Below, one piece after another: positions 24,694 to 37,694 of a stretch of 64,000 nt of DNA. Both the position numbers and the translations under genes were made by a program. Position 1 is the stretch's first letter, and the number at the start of each line of letters is the position of its first letter. The notes beneath the pieces were generated by a model that worked only from the letters and a program-made list of their open reading frames with translations, did not search any database and was not told the origin of the DNA. Source of the DNA: Bactrocera neohumeralis (Eukaryota; Arthropoda; Insecta; Diptera; Tephritidae); NCBI RefSeq assembly GCF_024586455.1, contig NW_026089674.1, forward strand, positions 1-64,000, read 5' to 3'.

Positions 24694-27600
24694 GTGATTC
24701 TGATTTCACCACGTTCGCCTTCTCTCTCGATCTGCATTCCAAGGTAGTGCTGTATGGGACCTCTATCCACAACATTTACATTTTCGCTTAGTTTGTTTAC
24801 AATTCGATGCATTGACTCTCTTGAACTGCAAGCAACAATAAGATCGTCGACATACACGCCTACTATGTTGATTTCGTTTTGTGTTCTTTTGTAAAACACG
24901 CAGCAGTCCGATTTGCATCTTTGAAATCCAATTCGTAACAAAATTTCGGTAATCTTCTCCGACCAATCTCTTCCAGCTTGCTTTAGCCCATAAATAGATT
25001 TCTTTAAACGACAAACGCTATTTGGCTTTTCTGGATTTTCAAATAATGGTGGTTGGCGCATATAAACTTCTTCTTTTAATTCACCGTTTAAATAAGCAGC
25101 TGTAATATCAATGTGGTTTACTAAGAGTGAATATTGAACAGACAACGCCAAGATTAACCTTATGGTTAAGTGACGAACAACTGGCGAGTACGTATCAAAA
25201 TAATCAATTTGTTCCTTCTGTGAACAACCTTGAGCTACGAGCCGTGCTTTGTATTTTTCCACGCTTCCATCAGCTCTTTTCTTTGTAGTGTAAACCCATT
25301 TACAACCTATAATGTTTTTGTTTTCAGGAACATCTATGAGCTCCCATGTGTGGTTGTATAAAAGCGATTGATATTCCAGCTCCATAGCTTTTTTCCATTG
25401 CTCAGCATATTCATGCTGCAAAGCTTCCTTTACATTGATTGGATCACTCGACACACAAGTGACAGCATTTAGAACATTTCTCTCACGCTCAACAGCAAAC
25501 CTCTTTTTCGGTCTACCAACACGACCGGTTCTAATAATTTTTGGTCTACCTCGTTTTACACGACCATCCGCATTAACAACTATACAATCATCTTCGAAAC
25601 TGTTATCATCAGAAATATTTTCATCTGGTAAACTATTAACATTTTCGGAATTAACAACAGCAATATCGTGTTCGTTCTCAGCAACTGCATTAGTAGCAAC
25701 AACATCTTCGGCATCATTAACAGTAGCAATATCATTCACAGCAACATCATCAAAGTAATAATTCGTGTAGATTGTGGATGGCTTTTTAAATTCGCTTTCA
25801 TTAGTGACATTGTGTTCATTACAAATCGACTCTTCGAAAAATATAACATCTCTGGATATAGTAATAGATTTATTTTCGCTGTTGTATAGACGATAGCCTT
25901 TAACACCTTCTGCATAACCAACAAATTTAAGCATTTTGCCTTTTGGAGCAAACTTTGATCGACCGCCTCTCTTGTCTAGTGCGACAGCACAGCAACCAAA
26001 TATCTTCATATGATTAACACTAGGCTTGCGACCGAACCAGCGTTGGTATGGAACAGAATCTCTTAAAATTTTTGATGGTGATCTGTTTCGTACATATGTA
26101 GCCGTATTTACCGCCTCGGACCATAACGAGTGTGGTAATTTAGACTGCTCTAACATACAGCGTGACATTTCAACGACTGTACGATTAAACCTTTCGGCTA
26201 TTCCGTTTTGTTCTGGCGTATATGGTGTTGTAGTTTGATGTGTGATGCCATTTTCATTCAGGTATCGCCTAAACGTCTCATTAACAAATTCACGGCCGTT
26301 GTCACTTCTAAGTATTTTAACTTTATAACCTGTTTGATTCTCGGCCTTTACAACAAAATCTTTGAACGCACTCAGAGCATCTGACTTATTTTTCAAGAAA
26401 CTAACGTGAACATATCTTGAATAATCATCTATGAAACTTATGAAATACATGGAGCCACCCTCCGATTTTATTCTCATTGGACCGCACAAGTCAGTGTGAA
26501 CAATTTCCAATGGTTTTTTGCTATAAATTTCTTTGTAGTTCGTAAAAGACTTTTTCTTAATTTTGCACAATGCGCAAATCTGACAACTAATATATTCGGG
26601 TTTATTTAGTTTCTCACAACCTTTAATCATTCCTTTATTAAACAACCTTGTCACACTATCGAAATTCATATGACCAAATCTTTGATGCCATAGTTGTAAT
26701 TTATTGTTTGAATTTTCGCGTACTTGCATCAGTTTATTAGTTTTCCTAATTGTGACTTTTGCTGTATAAATATTACTATGCAGGAATGCTTCAAAAACTA
26801 ATTTATTTTGCTTGCTTATAATCGCAGCTCTTCTGCCTCGAAATTCTACTTTATTTCCACTCTCTGTAATTTTTGATACAGACAAAAAATTAGAGTGTAG
26901 TTGTGGAACATAGAACACATCTATTAACGTAATGTCAGTATATTCTGATTTCAATATTACATTACCAATAGCATGAACTTTTATCATCTCGCCCGTTGCG
27001 AGCATTACCTCTTCGTCACAAACTCTCAAATTCACGAAGTAAAATTTTTCACAGCACATATGGCTCGATGCACCGCTATCCAATATAAAAGCGTCTCTCT
27101 GCTCAAACTGTAAATTTAAACTTAAAATCACGCCATTAACTTTTTGCTTATTTTTGCTTTTGCATTGCGCACTTATATGACCGCGTGTTCCACACGTGTA
27201 GCATCTCACATTTCTAGGTTTAACATAACCTCTAACACTTTTGTTGGGCCTATCTTTTGCTGAATTCACTGCCATTACACGCTCTGATTCAAAATTATCT
27301 GAATGCTTATCTTGATAGTTAACTGACCGCCGCTGCTCCTCTTCTAGCAACTTACGTTTTAAGCCGTCCAACAATGGTAACTCGTCTCGAGTCTCGATAG
27401 CTACGACGAAGTTGTCCATTTCTTCTGGCAATGAGCATAAAAGCATTATAGATAACAAATCATCTGGTATCGTAATATCTAACTCGCGAAGATTATCAAC
27501 GATGGAGCAAAATTGGTTTATCTGCTGCCCAAATTTTTCACTCTGGCGAAATTGAAACCGCACAAGCTTTTTGAAAAGACATACCTTTTTAGCAGGACCA

Positions 27601-27872
27601 CTTGCACTGTATACGTTGTGAAGTTTCTCCCACGCTGATTTGGAAGTCGAACAATTTTTTATATGTAGCAGCTCCGTTGTTTTAACATTCAATGTAATTA
27701 AGGCCAATGCCATACTATCAGCTTTCATAAATGCGACCTTTTCGGGACCTGGAGCTTCCGGACACGTGGCGACCACTGTGTACCAACAATCCGCCGTGAT
27801 CAAAAGACTCTTCATCAGGACACACCATGATGAGAAATTTTCGCCGTCCAATTTTTCGATGCTAATATTCAT
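24651..27872 (-). CDS. pol: Copia gag-protease-integrase-RT polyprotein (frameshifted before RNase H)
   Basis: Start taken as ATG at 27872 (MNISIEKLDG). The longer frame from 27962 begins inside the LTR and reads through the primer site, so it is not used. Approximate residues: gag 1-200 with KLDGENFSSW; zinc knuckle CYTCGTRGHISAQC (221); protease LDSGASSHM (265); pre-integrase domain WHQRFGHMNFDS; integrase D, D and E at HTDLCGPM (463), RSDNGREF (524) and PEQNGIAERFNR (556); RT with KARLVAQGC and YVDDLIVA (1007). After GEIRIT the frame slips and ends in a short wrong tail at 24651. Gag, protease, integrase and most of RT look functional; RNase H is lost from this product. Confidence 0.93.
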   Translation of the reverse strand: MNISIEKLDGENFSSWCVLMKSLLITADCWYTVVATCPEAPGPEKVAFMKADSMALALITLNVKTTELLHIKNCSTSKSAWEKLHNVYSASGPAKKVCLFKKLVRFQFRQSEKFGQQINQFCSIVDNLRELDITIPDDLLSIMLLCSLPEEMDNFVVAIETRDELPLLDGLKRKLLEEEQRRSVNYQDKHSDNFESERVMAVNSAKDRPNKSVRGYVKPRNVRCYTCGTRGHISAQCKSKNKQKVNGVILSLNLQFEQRDAFILDSGASSHMCCEKFYFVNLRVCDEEVMLATGEMIKVHAIGNVILKSEYTDITLIDVFYVPQLHSNFLSVSKITESGNKVEFRGRRAAIISKQNKLVFEAFLHSNIYTAKVTIRKTNKLMQVRENSNNKLQLWHQRFGHMNFDSVTRLFNKGMIKGCEKLNKPEYISCQICALCKIKKKSFTNYKEIYSKKPLEIVHTDLCGPMRIKSEGGSMYFISFIDDYSRYVHVSFLKNKSDALSAFKDFVVKAENQTGYKVKILRSDNGREFVNETFRRYLNENGITHQTTTPYTPEQNGIAERFNRTVVEMSRCMLEQSKLPHSLWSEAVNTATYVRNRSPSKILRDSVPYQRWFGRKPSVNHMKIFGCCAVALDKRGGRSKFAPKGKMLKFVGYAEGVKGYRLYNSENKSITISRDVIFFEESICNEHNVTNESEFKKPSTIYTNYYFDDVAVNDIATVNDAEDVVATNAVAENEHDIAVVNSENVNSLPDENISDDNSFEDDCIVVNADGRVKRGRPKIIRTGRVGRPKKRFAVERERNVLNAVTCVSSDPINVKEALQHEYAEQWKKAMELEYQSLLYNHTWELIDVPENKNIIGCKWVYTTKKRADGSVEKYKARLVAQGCSQKEQIDYFDTYSPVVRHLTIRLILALSVQYSLLVNHIDITAAYLNGELKEEVYMRQPPLFENPEKPNSVCRLKKSIYGLKQAGRDWSEKITEILLRIGFQRCKSDCCVFYKRTQNEINIVGVYVDDLIVACSSRESMHRIVNKLSENVNVVDRGPIQHYLGMQIEREGERGEIRITRGHTLRSYLMTGV

Positions 27873-27909
27873 TTTAATTACTTTACACTTTACACACTTA
27901 GCGATGGGA

Positions 27910-27924
27910 CTGGGCCCATAACCC
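27910..27924 (-). promoter_or_regulatory. Copia primer binding site, internal initiator tRNA-Met
   Basis: Minus-strand GGGTTATGGGCCCAG, one base after the LTR, is the exact complement of the anticodon arm of insect initiator tRNA-Met (CTGGGCCCATAACCC, recalled from Drosophila). Copia elements are known to prime on an internal half-tRNA fragment rather than the 3' CCA end, and this copy keeps that feature. Confidence 0.85.
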
Positions 27925-27925
27925 T

Positions 27926-28098
27926 TGTTAGATATTGTTGGAGAACAAACACACGATGTCAACGCTATGACAATTCAAGTTTTATTAAACACTATAAGAG
28001 ACTTAAAGAACAGAGTAAGCACAGTATAAGAATGATAAATGACAATGTGAAAGGACACAATGAATATGAATTAGGGTTGTATTTAGGAATGACTAACA
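27926..28098 (-). repeat. Copia 5' LTR (173 bp)
   Basis: Read on the minus strand it begins TGTTAG and ends CTAACA, a perfect 6-bp terminal inverted repeat. It contains AATAAA in GTTTAATAAAACTTG. The left end abuts the primer site. The right flank is satellite, starting tatagcaatagcg. Confidence 0.9.
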
Positions 28099-31000
28099 TA
28101 TAGCAATAGCGACAGTGTATTTGGAACAATTTGACAATCTTAAATTGTCGCATAGCCATAACGACAGTGTCTTTGGAGCAATTTCACAATCTTAAGTTAA
28201 GGTGTAGAATCGATTTTTTGATACATACACACTAAGCAATCGATATCAAGTTGCGTAAAAATATGAACTTTACATATTTATGCTAACTAGCCGTTTTGAT
28301 GTTATTGGAGTTGTCATAGAGTTGTCCTATAGCCATAGCGACAATGTATTTGGAACAATTTTGCAATCTTAGATTAAGGTGTAGAATTGATTTTTTGGTA
28401 CACATATATTATGCAATCGATATCAAGTTGCGTAAAAATATGAACTTTACATATTTATGCAAACTAGCCGTTTTGATGTTATTGGAGTTGTCATAGAGTT
28501 GTCCTATAGCATTAGCTACAGTGTATTTGGAACAATTTAACAATCTTAAATTAAGGTGTAGAATTGATTTTTTGGTACATGCACATTATGCAATCGATAT
28601 CAGGTTGCGTAAAAATATGAACTTTACATATTTATGCCAATTAGCCGTTTTGAGGTTATTGGAGTTGTCATAGAGTTGTCGTAGAGCCATAGCGACAGTG
28701 TTTTTGGAGCAATTTTGCAATCTTAAGTTACGTTGAAGAATCGATTTTTTGATACATACATATTCAGCAATCGATATCAAGATGCGTAAAAATATGAACT
28801 TTACATATTTCTGTTAATTAGCCGTTTTGATGTTATTGGAGTTGTCATAGAGTTGTCCTATAGCAATAGCGACAGTGTATTTGGAACAATTTAACAATCC
28901 GAAATTAAGGTGTAGAATTGATTTTTTGATACATACACATAATGCAATCGATATCAGGTTGCGTAAAAATATGAACTTTACATATTTATGCTATTTAGCC
29001 GTTTTGATGTTTTTGGAGTTGTCATAGAGTTGTCCTATAGCAATAGCGACAATGTATTTGGAACAATTTAACAATCTTAAATTAAGGTGTAGAATTGATT
29101 TTTTTATACATACACAATATGCAATCGATATCAGGTTGCGAAAAAATATGAACTTCACATATTTATGCTAATTAGCCGTATTGATGTTATTGGAGCTTTC
29201 ATAGAGTTGTCCTATAGCCATATCGACAATGTATTTGGAACATATTTGCAATCCTAAATTAAGGTGTAGAATTGATTTTTTGGTACATACACATTATGCA
29301 ATCGATATCAGGTTGCGTAAAAATATGAACTTTACATATTTATGCTAACTAGCCGTTTTGATGTTATTGGAGTTGTCACAGAGTTGTCCTATAGCCATAG
29401 CGACAGTGTATTTGGAACAATTTAGCAATCCTAAATTAAGGTGTAGAATTGATTTTTTGGTACATACACAATATGCAATCGATATCAAGATGCGTAAAAA
29501 TATGAACTTTACATATTTTTGTTAATTAGCCGTTTTGATGTTATTGGAGTTGTCATAGAGTTGTCCTATAGCCATATCGACAATGTATTTGGAACATATT
29601 TGCAATCCTAGATTAAGGTGTAGAATTGATTTTTTGATACATACACATTAAGCAATCGATATCAAGATGCGTAAAAATTTGAACTTTACATATTTATGCT
29701 AACTAGCCGTTTTGATGTTATTGGAGTTGTCATAGAGTTGTCCTATAGCCATAGCGACAATGTATTTGGAACAATTTTGCAATCTTAGATTAAGGTGTAG
29801 AATTGATTTTTTGGTACATACACATTATGCAATCGATATCAAGTTGCGTAAAAATATGAACTTTACATATTTATGCTAACACGCCGTTTTGATGTTATTG
29901 GAGTTGTCATAGAGTTGTCCTATAGCCATATCGACAGTGTATTTGGAACAATTTGCAATCTTAAATTAAGGTGTAGAATTGATTTTTTTGGTACAATACA
30001 CATTGAGCAATCGATATCAAGTTGCATAAAAATATGAACTTTATGTATTTCTGTTAATTAGCCGTTTTGATGTTATTGGAGTTGTCATAGAGTTGTCCTA
30101 TAGCCATAGCGACAATGTATTTGGAACAATTTAACAATCCTAAATTAAGGTGTAGAATTGGTTTTTTGGTACATACACATTAAGCAATCGATATCAACAT
30201 GCGTAAAAATATGAACTTTACATATTTATGTTAATTAGCCGTTTTGATGTTATTGGAGTTGTTCTATAGCCATAGCGACAATGTATTTGGAACATACTTT
30301 CAATTCTAGATTAAAATGTAGAATTGATTTTTTGGTACATACACAATATGCAATCGATATCAAGATGCGTAAAAATATGAACTTACATATTTCTGTTAAT
30401 TAGCCGTTTTGATGTTATTGGAGTTGTCATAGAGTTGTCCTATAGCCATATCGACATTGTATTGGGAATATATTTGCAATCCTAAATTAAGGTCTAGAAT
30501 TGATTTTTTTGGTACATACACAATATGCAATCGACATCAAGATGCGTAAAAATATGAACTTTACATATTTATGCTACCTAGCCGTTTTGATGTTATTGGA
30601 GCTTTCATAGAGTTGTCCTATAGCCATATCGACAATGTATTTGGAACATATTTGCAATCCTAGATTAAGGTGTAGAATTGATTTTTTGGTACATACACAT
30701 TATGCAATCGATATCAGGTTGCGTAAAAATATGAACTTTACATATTTATGCTAACTAGCCGTTTTGATGTTATTGGAGTTGTCACAGAGTTGTCCTATAG
30801 CCATAGCGACAGTGTATTTGGAACAATTTAACAATCTTAAATTAAGGTGTAAAATTGATTTTTTGGTACATACATATTATGCAATCGATATCAAGATGCG
30901 TAAAAATTTGAACTTTACATATTTATGCATATTTGCCGTTTTGATGTTATTGGAGTTGTCATAGGGTTGTCCTATAGCAATAGCGCCAGTGTATTTGGAA

Positions 31001-34000
31001 CAATTTTACAATCCTAAATTAAGGTGTAGAATTGATTTTTTGGTACATACACATTATGCAATCGATATCAGGTTGCGTAAAAATATGAACTTTACATATT
31101 TATGCTAACTAGCCGTTTTGATGTTATTGGAGTTGTCATAGAGTTGTCCTATAGCCATATCGACAATGTGTTTGGAACATATTTGCAATCCTATATTAAG
31201 GTGTAGAATTGATTTTTTGGTACATACACAATATGCAATCGATATCAAGATGCGTAAAAATATGAACTTTACATATTTCTGTTAAATAGCCGTTTTGATG
31301 TTATTGGAGTTGTCATAGAGTTGTCCTATAGCCATATCGACAATGTATGTGGAACATATTTGCAATCCTTAATTAAGGTGTAGAATTGATTTTTTGGTAC
31401 ATACACATTATGCAATCGATATCAGGTTGCGTAAAAATATGAACTTTACTTATTTATGCTAACTAGCCGTTTCGATGTTATTGGAGTTGTCATAGAGTTG
31501 TCGTATAGCCATAACGACAGTGTATTTGGAGCAATTTCACAATCTTAAGTTACGGTGTAGAATCGATTTTTTGATACATACACATTAAGCAATCGTTATC
31601 AAGTTGCGTAAAAATATGAACTTTACATATTTATGCTAACTAGCCGTTTTGATGTTATTGGAGTTGTCTTAGAGTTGTCCTATAGCCATAGCGACAATGT
31701 ATTTGGAACAATTTTGCAATCTTAGATTAAGGTGTAGAATTGATTTTCTGGTACATACACAATATGCAATCGATATAAGGTAGTGTAAAAATATGAACTT
31801 TACATATATCTGTAAATTACCCGTTTTGATGTTATTGGAGTTGTCATAGAGTTGTTCTATAGCCATAGCGACAGGGTATTTGGAACAATTTCACAATCTT
31901 AAATTAAGGTGTAGAATTAATTTTTTGATACATACACACTAAGCAATCGATATCAAGTTGCGTAAAAATATGAACTTTACATATATAAATGCTAACTCGC
32001 CGTTTTGATGTTATTGGAGCTTTCATAGAGTTGCCGTATAGCCATGACGACAGTGTATTTGGAGCAATTTCACAATCTCATATTAAGGTGTAGAATCGAT
32101 TTTTTGGTACATACACATTAAGCAATCGATATCAAGTTGAGTAAAAATATGAACTTTACATATTTATGCTAACTCGCCGTTTTGATGTTATTGGAGTTGT
32201 CATAGAGTTGTCCTATAGCAATAGCGACAGTGTATTTGGAACAATTTAGCAATCCTAAATTAAGGTGTAGAATTGATTTTTTGGTACATACACATTATGC
32301 AACCGATATCAGGTTGCGTAAAAATATGAACTTTACATATTTATGCTAACTAGCCGTTTTGATGTTATTGGAGTTGTCATAGAGTTGTCGTATAGCCATA
32401 ATGACAGTATATTTGAAACAATTTCACAATCTTAAGATACGGTGTAGAATCGATTTTTTGATACATACACATTAAGCAATCGTTATCAAGTTGCGTAAAA
32501 ATATGAACTTTACATATTTATGCTAACTAGCCGTTTTGATGTTATTGGAGTTGTCTTAGAGTTGTCCTATAGCCATAGCGACAATGTATTTGGAACAATT
32601 TTGCAATCTTAGATTAAGGTGTAGAATTGATTTTCTGGTACATACACAATATGCAATCGATATCAAGAAGCGTAAAAATATGAGCTTTACATATTTATGC
32701 TAATTAGCCGTTTTGATGTTATTGGAGTTGTCATAGAGCTGTCCTATAGCAATAGCGACAGTGTATTTGGAACAATTTCACAATCTTAAATTAAGGTGTA
32801 GAATTAATTTTTTGATACATACACACTAAGCAATCGATATCAAGTTGCGTAAAAATATGAACTTTACATATTTATGCTAACTAGCCGTTTTGATGTTATT
32901 GGAGCTTTCATAGAGTTGTCGTATAGCCATGACGACAGTGTATTTGGAGCAATTTCACAATCTCATATTAAGGTGTAGAGCCGATTTTTTGGTACATACA
33001 CATTAAGCAATCGATATCAAGTTGAGTAAAAATATGAACTTTATATATTTATGCTAACTCGCCGATTTGATGTTATTGGAGTTGTCATAGAGTTGTCCTA
33101 TAGCCATAGCGACAGTGTATTTGGAACAATTTTGCAATCCTAAATTAAGGTGTAGAATTGATTTTTTGGTACATACACATTAAGCAATCGATATCAAGAT
33201 GCGTAAAAATATGAACTTTACATATTTCTGTTAATTAGCCGTTTTGATGTTATTGGAGTTGTCATAGAGTTGTCGTATAGCCATAACGACAGTGTATTTG
33301 GAGCAATTTCACAATCTTATATTAAGGCGTAGAACCGATTTTTTAGTACATACACATTAAGCAATCGATATCAAGTTGCGTAAAAATATGAACTTTACAT
33401 ATTTATGCTAACTCGCCGTTTTGATGTTATTGGAGTTGTCACAGAGTTGTCCTATAGCCATATCGACAATGTATTTGGGACAATTTGCAATCCTAGATTA
33501 AGGTGTAGAATTGATTTTTTGGTACATACACAATATGCAATCGATATCAAGATGCGTAAAAATCTGAACTTTACATATTTATGCAAATTAGCCGTTTTGA
33601 TGTTATTGGAGCTTTCATAGAGTTGTCGTAAAGCCATAACGACAGTGTATTTGGAGCAATTTCACAATCTCATATTAAGGTGTAGAGCCGATTTTTTGGT
33701 ACATACACATTAAGCAATCGATATCAAGTTGCGTAAAAATATGAACTTTATATATTTATGCTAACTCGCCGTTTTGATGTTATTGGAGTTGTCATAGAGT
33801 TGTCCTATAGCAATAGCGACAGTGTATTTGGAACAATTTAACAATCCGAAATTAAGGTGTAGAATTGATTTTTTGACACATACACATTATGCAATCGATA
33901 TCAGGTTGCGTAAAAATATGAACTTTACATATTTATGCTATTTAGCCGTTTTGATGTTATTGGAGCTTTCATAGAGTTGTCGTAAAGCCATAACGACAGT

Positions 34001-37000
34001 GTATTTGGAGCAATTTCACAATCTTATATTAAGGTGTAGAACCGATTTTTTGGTACATACACATTAAGCAATCGATATCAAGTTGCGTAAAAATATGAAC
34101 TTTACATATTTCTGTTAATTAGCCGTTTTGATGTTATTGGAGTTGTCATAGAGTTGTCGTATAGCCATAACGACAGTGTATTTGGAGCAATTTCACAATC
34201 TTATATTAAGGCGTAGAACCGATTTTTTAGTACATACACATTAAGCAATCGATATCAAGTTGCGTAAAAATATGAACTTTACATATTTATGCTAACTCGC
34301 CGTTTTGATGTTATTGGAGTTGTCATAGAGTTGTTCTATAGCAATAGCGACAGTGTATTTGAAACAATTTAACAATCCTTAAATTAAGGTGTAGAATTGA
34401 TTTTTGGTACATACACATTATGCAATCGATATCAAGTTGCGTAAAAATATGAACTTTACATATTTATGCTAACTCGCCGATTTGATGTTATTGGAGTTTT
34501 CATAGAGTTGTCGTATAGCCATAGCGACAGTGTATTTGGAGCAATTTCACAATCTCATATTAAGGTGTAGAATCGATTTTTTGGTACATACACATTAAGC
34601 AATCGATATCAAGTTGCGTAAAAATATTAACTTTACATATTTATGCTAACTCGCCGTTTTGATGTTATTGGAGTTGTCATAGAGTTGTCCTGTAGCAATA
34701 GCGACAGTGTATTTGGAACAATTTAACAATCCTAAATTAAGGTGTAGAATTGATTTTTTGGTACATACATATTATGCAATCGATATCAAGATGCGTAAAA
34801 ATATGAACTTTATATATTTATGCATATTAGCCGTTTTTGTGTTATTGGAGTTGTCATAGAGTTGTCCTATAGCCATAGCGACAATGTATTTGGAACATAT
34901 TTGCAATCCTAAATAAAGGTGTAGAATTGATTTTTTGATACATACACATTATGCAATCGATATCAGGTTGCGTAAAAATATGAACTTTACATATTTATGC
35001 TAATTAGCCTTTTTGATGTTATGGGAGTTGTCATAGAGTTGTCGTATAGCAATAACGACAGTGTATTTGGAGCAATTTCACAATCTTAAGTTACGGTGTA
35101 GAATCGATTTTTTGATACATACACATTAAGCAATCGATATCATGTTGCGTAAAAATATGAACTTTACATAATTATGCTAACTAGCCGTTTTGATGTTATT
35201 GAAGTTGTCATAGAGTTGTCCTATAGCCATAGCGACAATGTATTTGGAACAACTTTGCAATCCTTAATTAAGGTATAGAATCGATTTTTTGATACATATA
35301 CATTAAGCAATCGATATCAAGTTGCGTAAAAATATGAACTTAACATATTTATGCTAACTAGCCGTTTTGATGTTATTGGAGTTGTCATAGAGTTGTCCTA
35401 TAGCCATATCGACAATGTATTTGGAACATATTTGCAATCCTATATTAAGGTGTAGAATTGATTTTTTGGTACATACACAATATGCAATCGATATCAAGAT
35501 GCGTAAAAATATGAACTTTACATATTTCTGTTAATTAGCCGTTTTGATGTTATTGGAGTTGTCATAGAGTTGTCCTATAGCCATAGCGACAATGTATTTG
35601 GAACAGCTTTGCAATCTTAAATTAAGGTGTAAAATTGATTTTTTGGTACATACATATTATGCAATCGATATCAAGATGCGTAAAAATTTGAACTTTACAT
35701 ATTTATGCTAACTAGCCGTTTTGATGTTATTGGAGTTGTCATAGAGTTGTCGTATAGCCATAACGACAGTGTCTTTGGAGCAATTTCACAATCTTAAGTT
35801 AAGGTGTAGAATCGATTTTTCGATACAAACACATTAAGCAATCATTATCAAGTTGCGTAAAAATATGAACTTTATATATTTATGCTAACTCGCCGTTTTG
35901 ATGTTATTGGAGTTGTCATAGAGTTGTCGTATAGCCATAGCGACAGTGTATTTGGAACAATTTCACAATCTAAAATTAAGGTGTAGAATCGATTTTTTGA
36001 CACATACACATTAAGCAATCGATATCAGGTTGCGTAAAAATATGAATTTTACATATTTATGCTATTTAGCCGTTTTGATGTTATTGGAGTTGTCATAGAG
36101 TTGTCGTAAAGCCATAACGACAGTGTATTTGGAGCAATTTCACAATCTTATATTAAGGTGTAGAATCGATTTTTTTGGTACATACACATTAAGCAATCGA
36201 TATCAAGTTGCGAAAAAATATGAACTTTACCTATTTATGCTAACTAGCCGTTTTGATGTTATTGGAGTTGTCATAGAGTTGTCCTATAGCAATAGCGACA
36301 GTGTATTTAAAACAATTTTTCAATCTTAAATTAAGATGTAGAATCGATTTTTTGGTACATACACATTATGCAATCGATATCAAGTTGCGTAAAAATATGA
36401 ACTTTACATATTTATGCTAACTCGCCGTTTTGATGTTATTGGAGTTGTCATAGAGTTGTCCTATAGCCATAGCGACAATGTATTTGGAACAATTTTGCAA
36501 ATCTTAGATTAAGGTGTAGAATTGATTTTTTGGTACATACACAATATGCAATCGATATCAGGTAGCGTAAAAATATGAATTTTACATATTTTTGCTAATT
36601 ACCCGTTTTGATGTTATTGGAGTTGTCATAGAGTTGTCCTATAGCGATAGCGACAGTGTATTTGGAACAATTTCACAATCTTAAATTAAGGTGTAGAATT
36701 GATTTTTTGGTACATACACATTAAGCAATCGATATCAAGATGCGTAAAAATATGAACTTTACATATTTCTGTTAATTAGCCGTTTTGATGTTATTGGAGT
36801 TGTCATAGAGTTGTCCTATAGCCATATCGACAATGTATTTGGAACAATTTCACAATCTCATATTAATTAAGGTGAAGAATTGATTTTTTGGTACATACAC
36901 AATATGCAATCGATATCAAGATGCGTAAAAATTTGAACTTTACATATTTCTGTTAATTAGCCGTTTTGATGTTATTGGAGTTGTCATAGAGTTGTCCTAT

Positions 37001-37149
37001 AGCCATATCGACAATGTATTTGGAACATATTTGCAATCCTAAATTAAGGTGAAGAATTGATTTTTTGGTACATACACAATATGCAATCGATATCAAGATG
37101 CGTAAAAATTTGAACTTTACATATTTCTGTTAATTAGCCGTTTTGATGT
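28099..37149 (+). repeat. Satellite array, about 51 monomers
   Basis: Head-to-tail ~177-bp monomers. The first unit is shortened (cttaaattgtcgcatagcc near 28141). Two subfamily states are mixed: cgtatagccataacg with tatattaaggtgtag, and cctatagccatatcgacaatg with ttgcaatcctaaattaagg. The aatgacagtatatttgaaac variant appears again near 32400. The array ends at the BEL element 2 target site. No gene is seen; short frames here are satellite translations. Confidence 0.93.
37145..37149 (+). repeat. Left target-site duplication of BEL element 2
   Basis: GATGT precedes the LTR start TGTTGCG. The same GATGT follows the 3' LTR end at 45134-45138, and joining the flanks restores normal satellite (ttttgatgttattgg). 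Five bp is the expected size for BEL elements. Confidence 0.88.
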
Positions 37150-37676
37150 TGTTGCGTCAAGCGACTTTATCCGTCTAAAAATAATGGTTTAAAAAGAAAT
37201 TTGTAAAATTAATTAAAGAATCTATGAATACTATTAAATGTTGTTTTATATCATGTAAATACTTACCATTTTTATATCATGTAAATACTTACCATTTTTA
37301 TATCATGTAAATACTTACCATTTTTATATTAACAAAAAAGAAAACATCTATTACAAATGTATTAGAAGGCTCTATTACCGTGGATTATAAGATTGCTGAA
37401 TTATATCTACCTATACTTACCCCTCTCTTATATGTATATACTTACCACTAGATTATGCCGTTAGGCTAATTTTTAAGCTAAGCCATGAAATCTGTTTTAA
37501 TAAAGAATTCACTCGTATAATAACCAGAATCGAGAACGGTCGTCTTTTTTCTATCGGCATTTTTTTAAAATCGCATAGGCACAGGCAATTTCGCACGTTT
37601 ATAACGAATCGCGCATCCCAATTAATTTAAAGATTATATTCTCAAAAAAGCTTGAGAAATTTTTCATGGCGCCCGA
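37150..37676 (+). repeat. 5' LTR of BEL element 2 (527 bp)
   Basis: Starts TGTTGCGTCAAGCG and ends TTTTTCA just before the primer site. Contains AATAAA at 37499-37504 and three tandem 26-bp units at 37248-37325. It lacks the satellite insert found in the 3' LTR, so it shows the original LTR sequence at that point (ctcaaaaaagcttgag). Confidence 0.93.
37248..37325 (+). repeat. Three 26-bp tandem units inside the LTR
   Basis: Unit atatcatgtaaatacttacc plus attttt repeated three times without change; the same trio is in the 3' LTR at 44551-44628. It lies in the promoter half of the LTR, upstream of the AATAAA, and could be an enhancer-like array; that role is inference. Confidence 0.85.
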
Positions 37677-37694
37677 GCAGGGACAATAGTGCGT
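37677..37694 (+). promoter_or_regulatory. Primer binding site, tRNA-Lys type
   Basis: TGGCGCCCGAGCAGGGAC directly follows the LTR. It matches the lysine-tRNA primer site known from lentiviruses at 17 of 18 positions (from memory), so a tRNA-Lys primer is likely. It differs from the tRNA-Trp type of BEL element 1, showing that the two belong to separate lineages. Confidence 0.75.

Larger units (their letters stand above)
23834..28098 (-). mobile_element. Copia-type LTR retrotransposon, minus strand, 3' LTR truncated
   Basis: Minus-strand order is 5' LTR (28098-27926), initiator tRNA-Met primer site, gag-protease-integrase-RT-RNase H, polypurine tract, then only the first 47 bp of the 3' LTR (23880-23834). 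Integrase before RT is diagnostic of Ty1/copia elements. The coding region is intact apart from one frameshift near 24693. The satellite phrase tatagcaatagcgacagtg occurs on both flanks. Confidence 0.93.
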
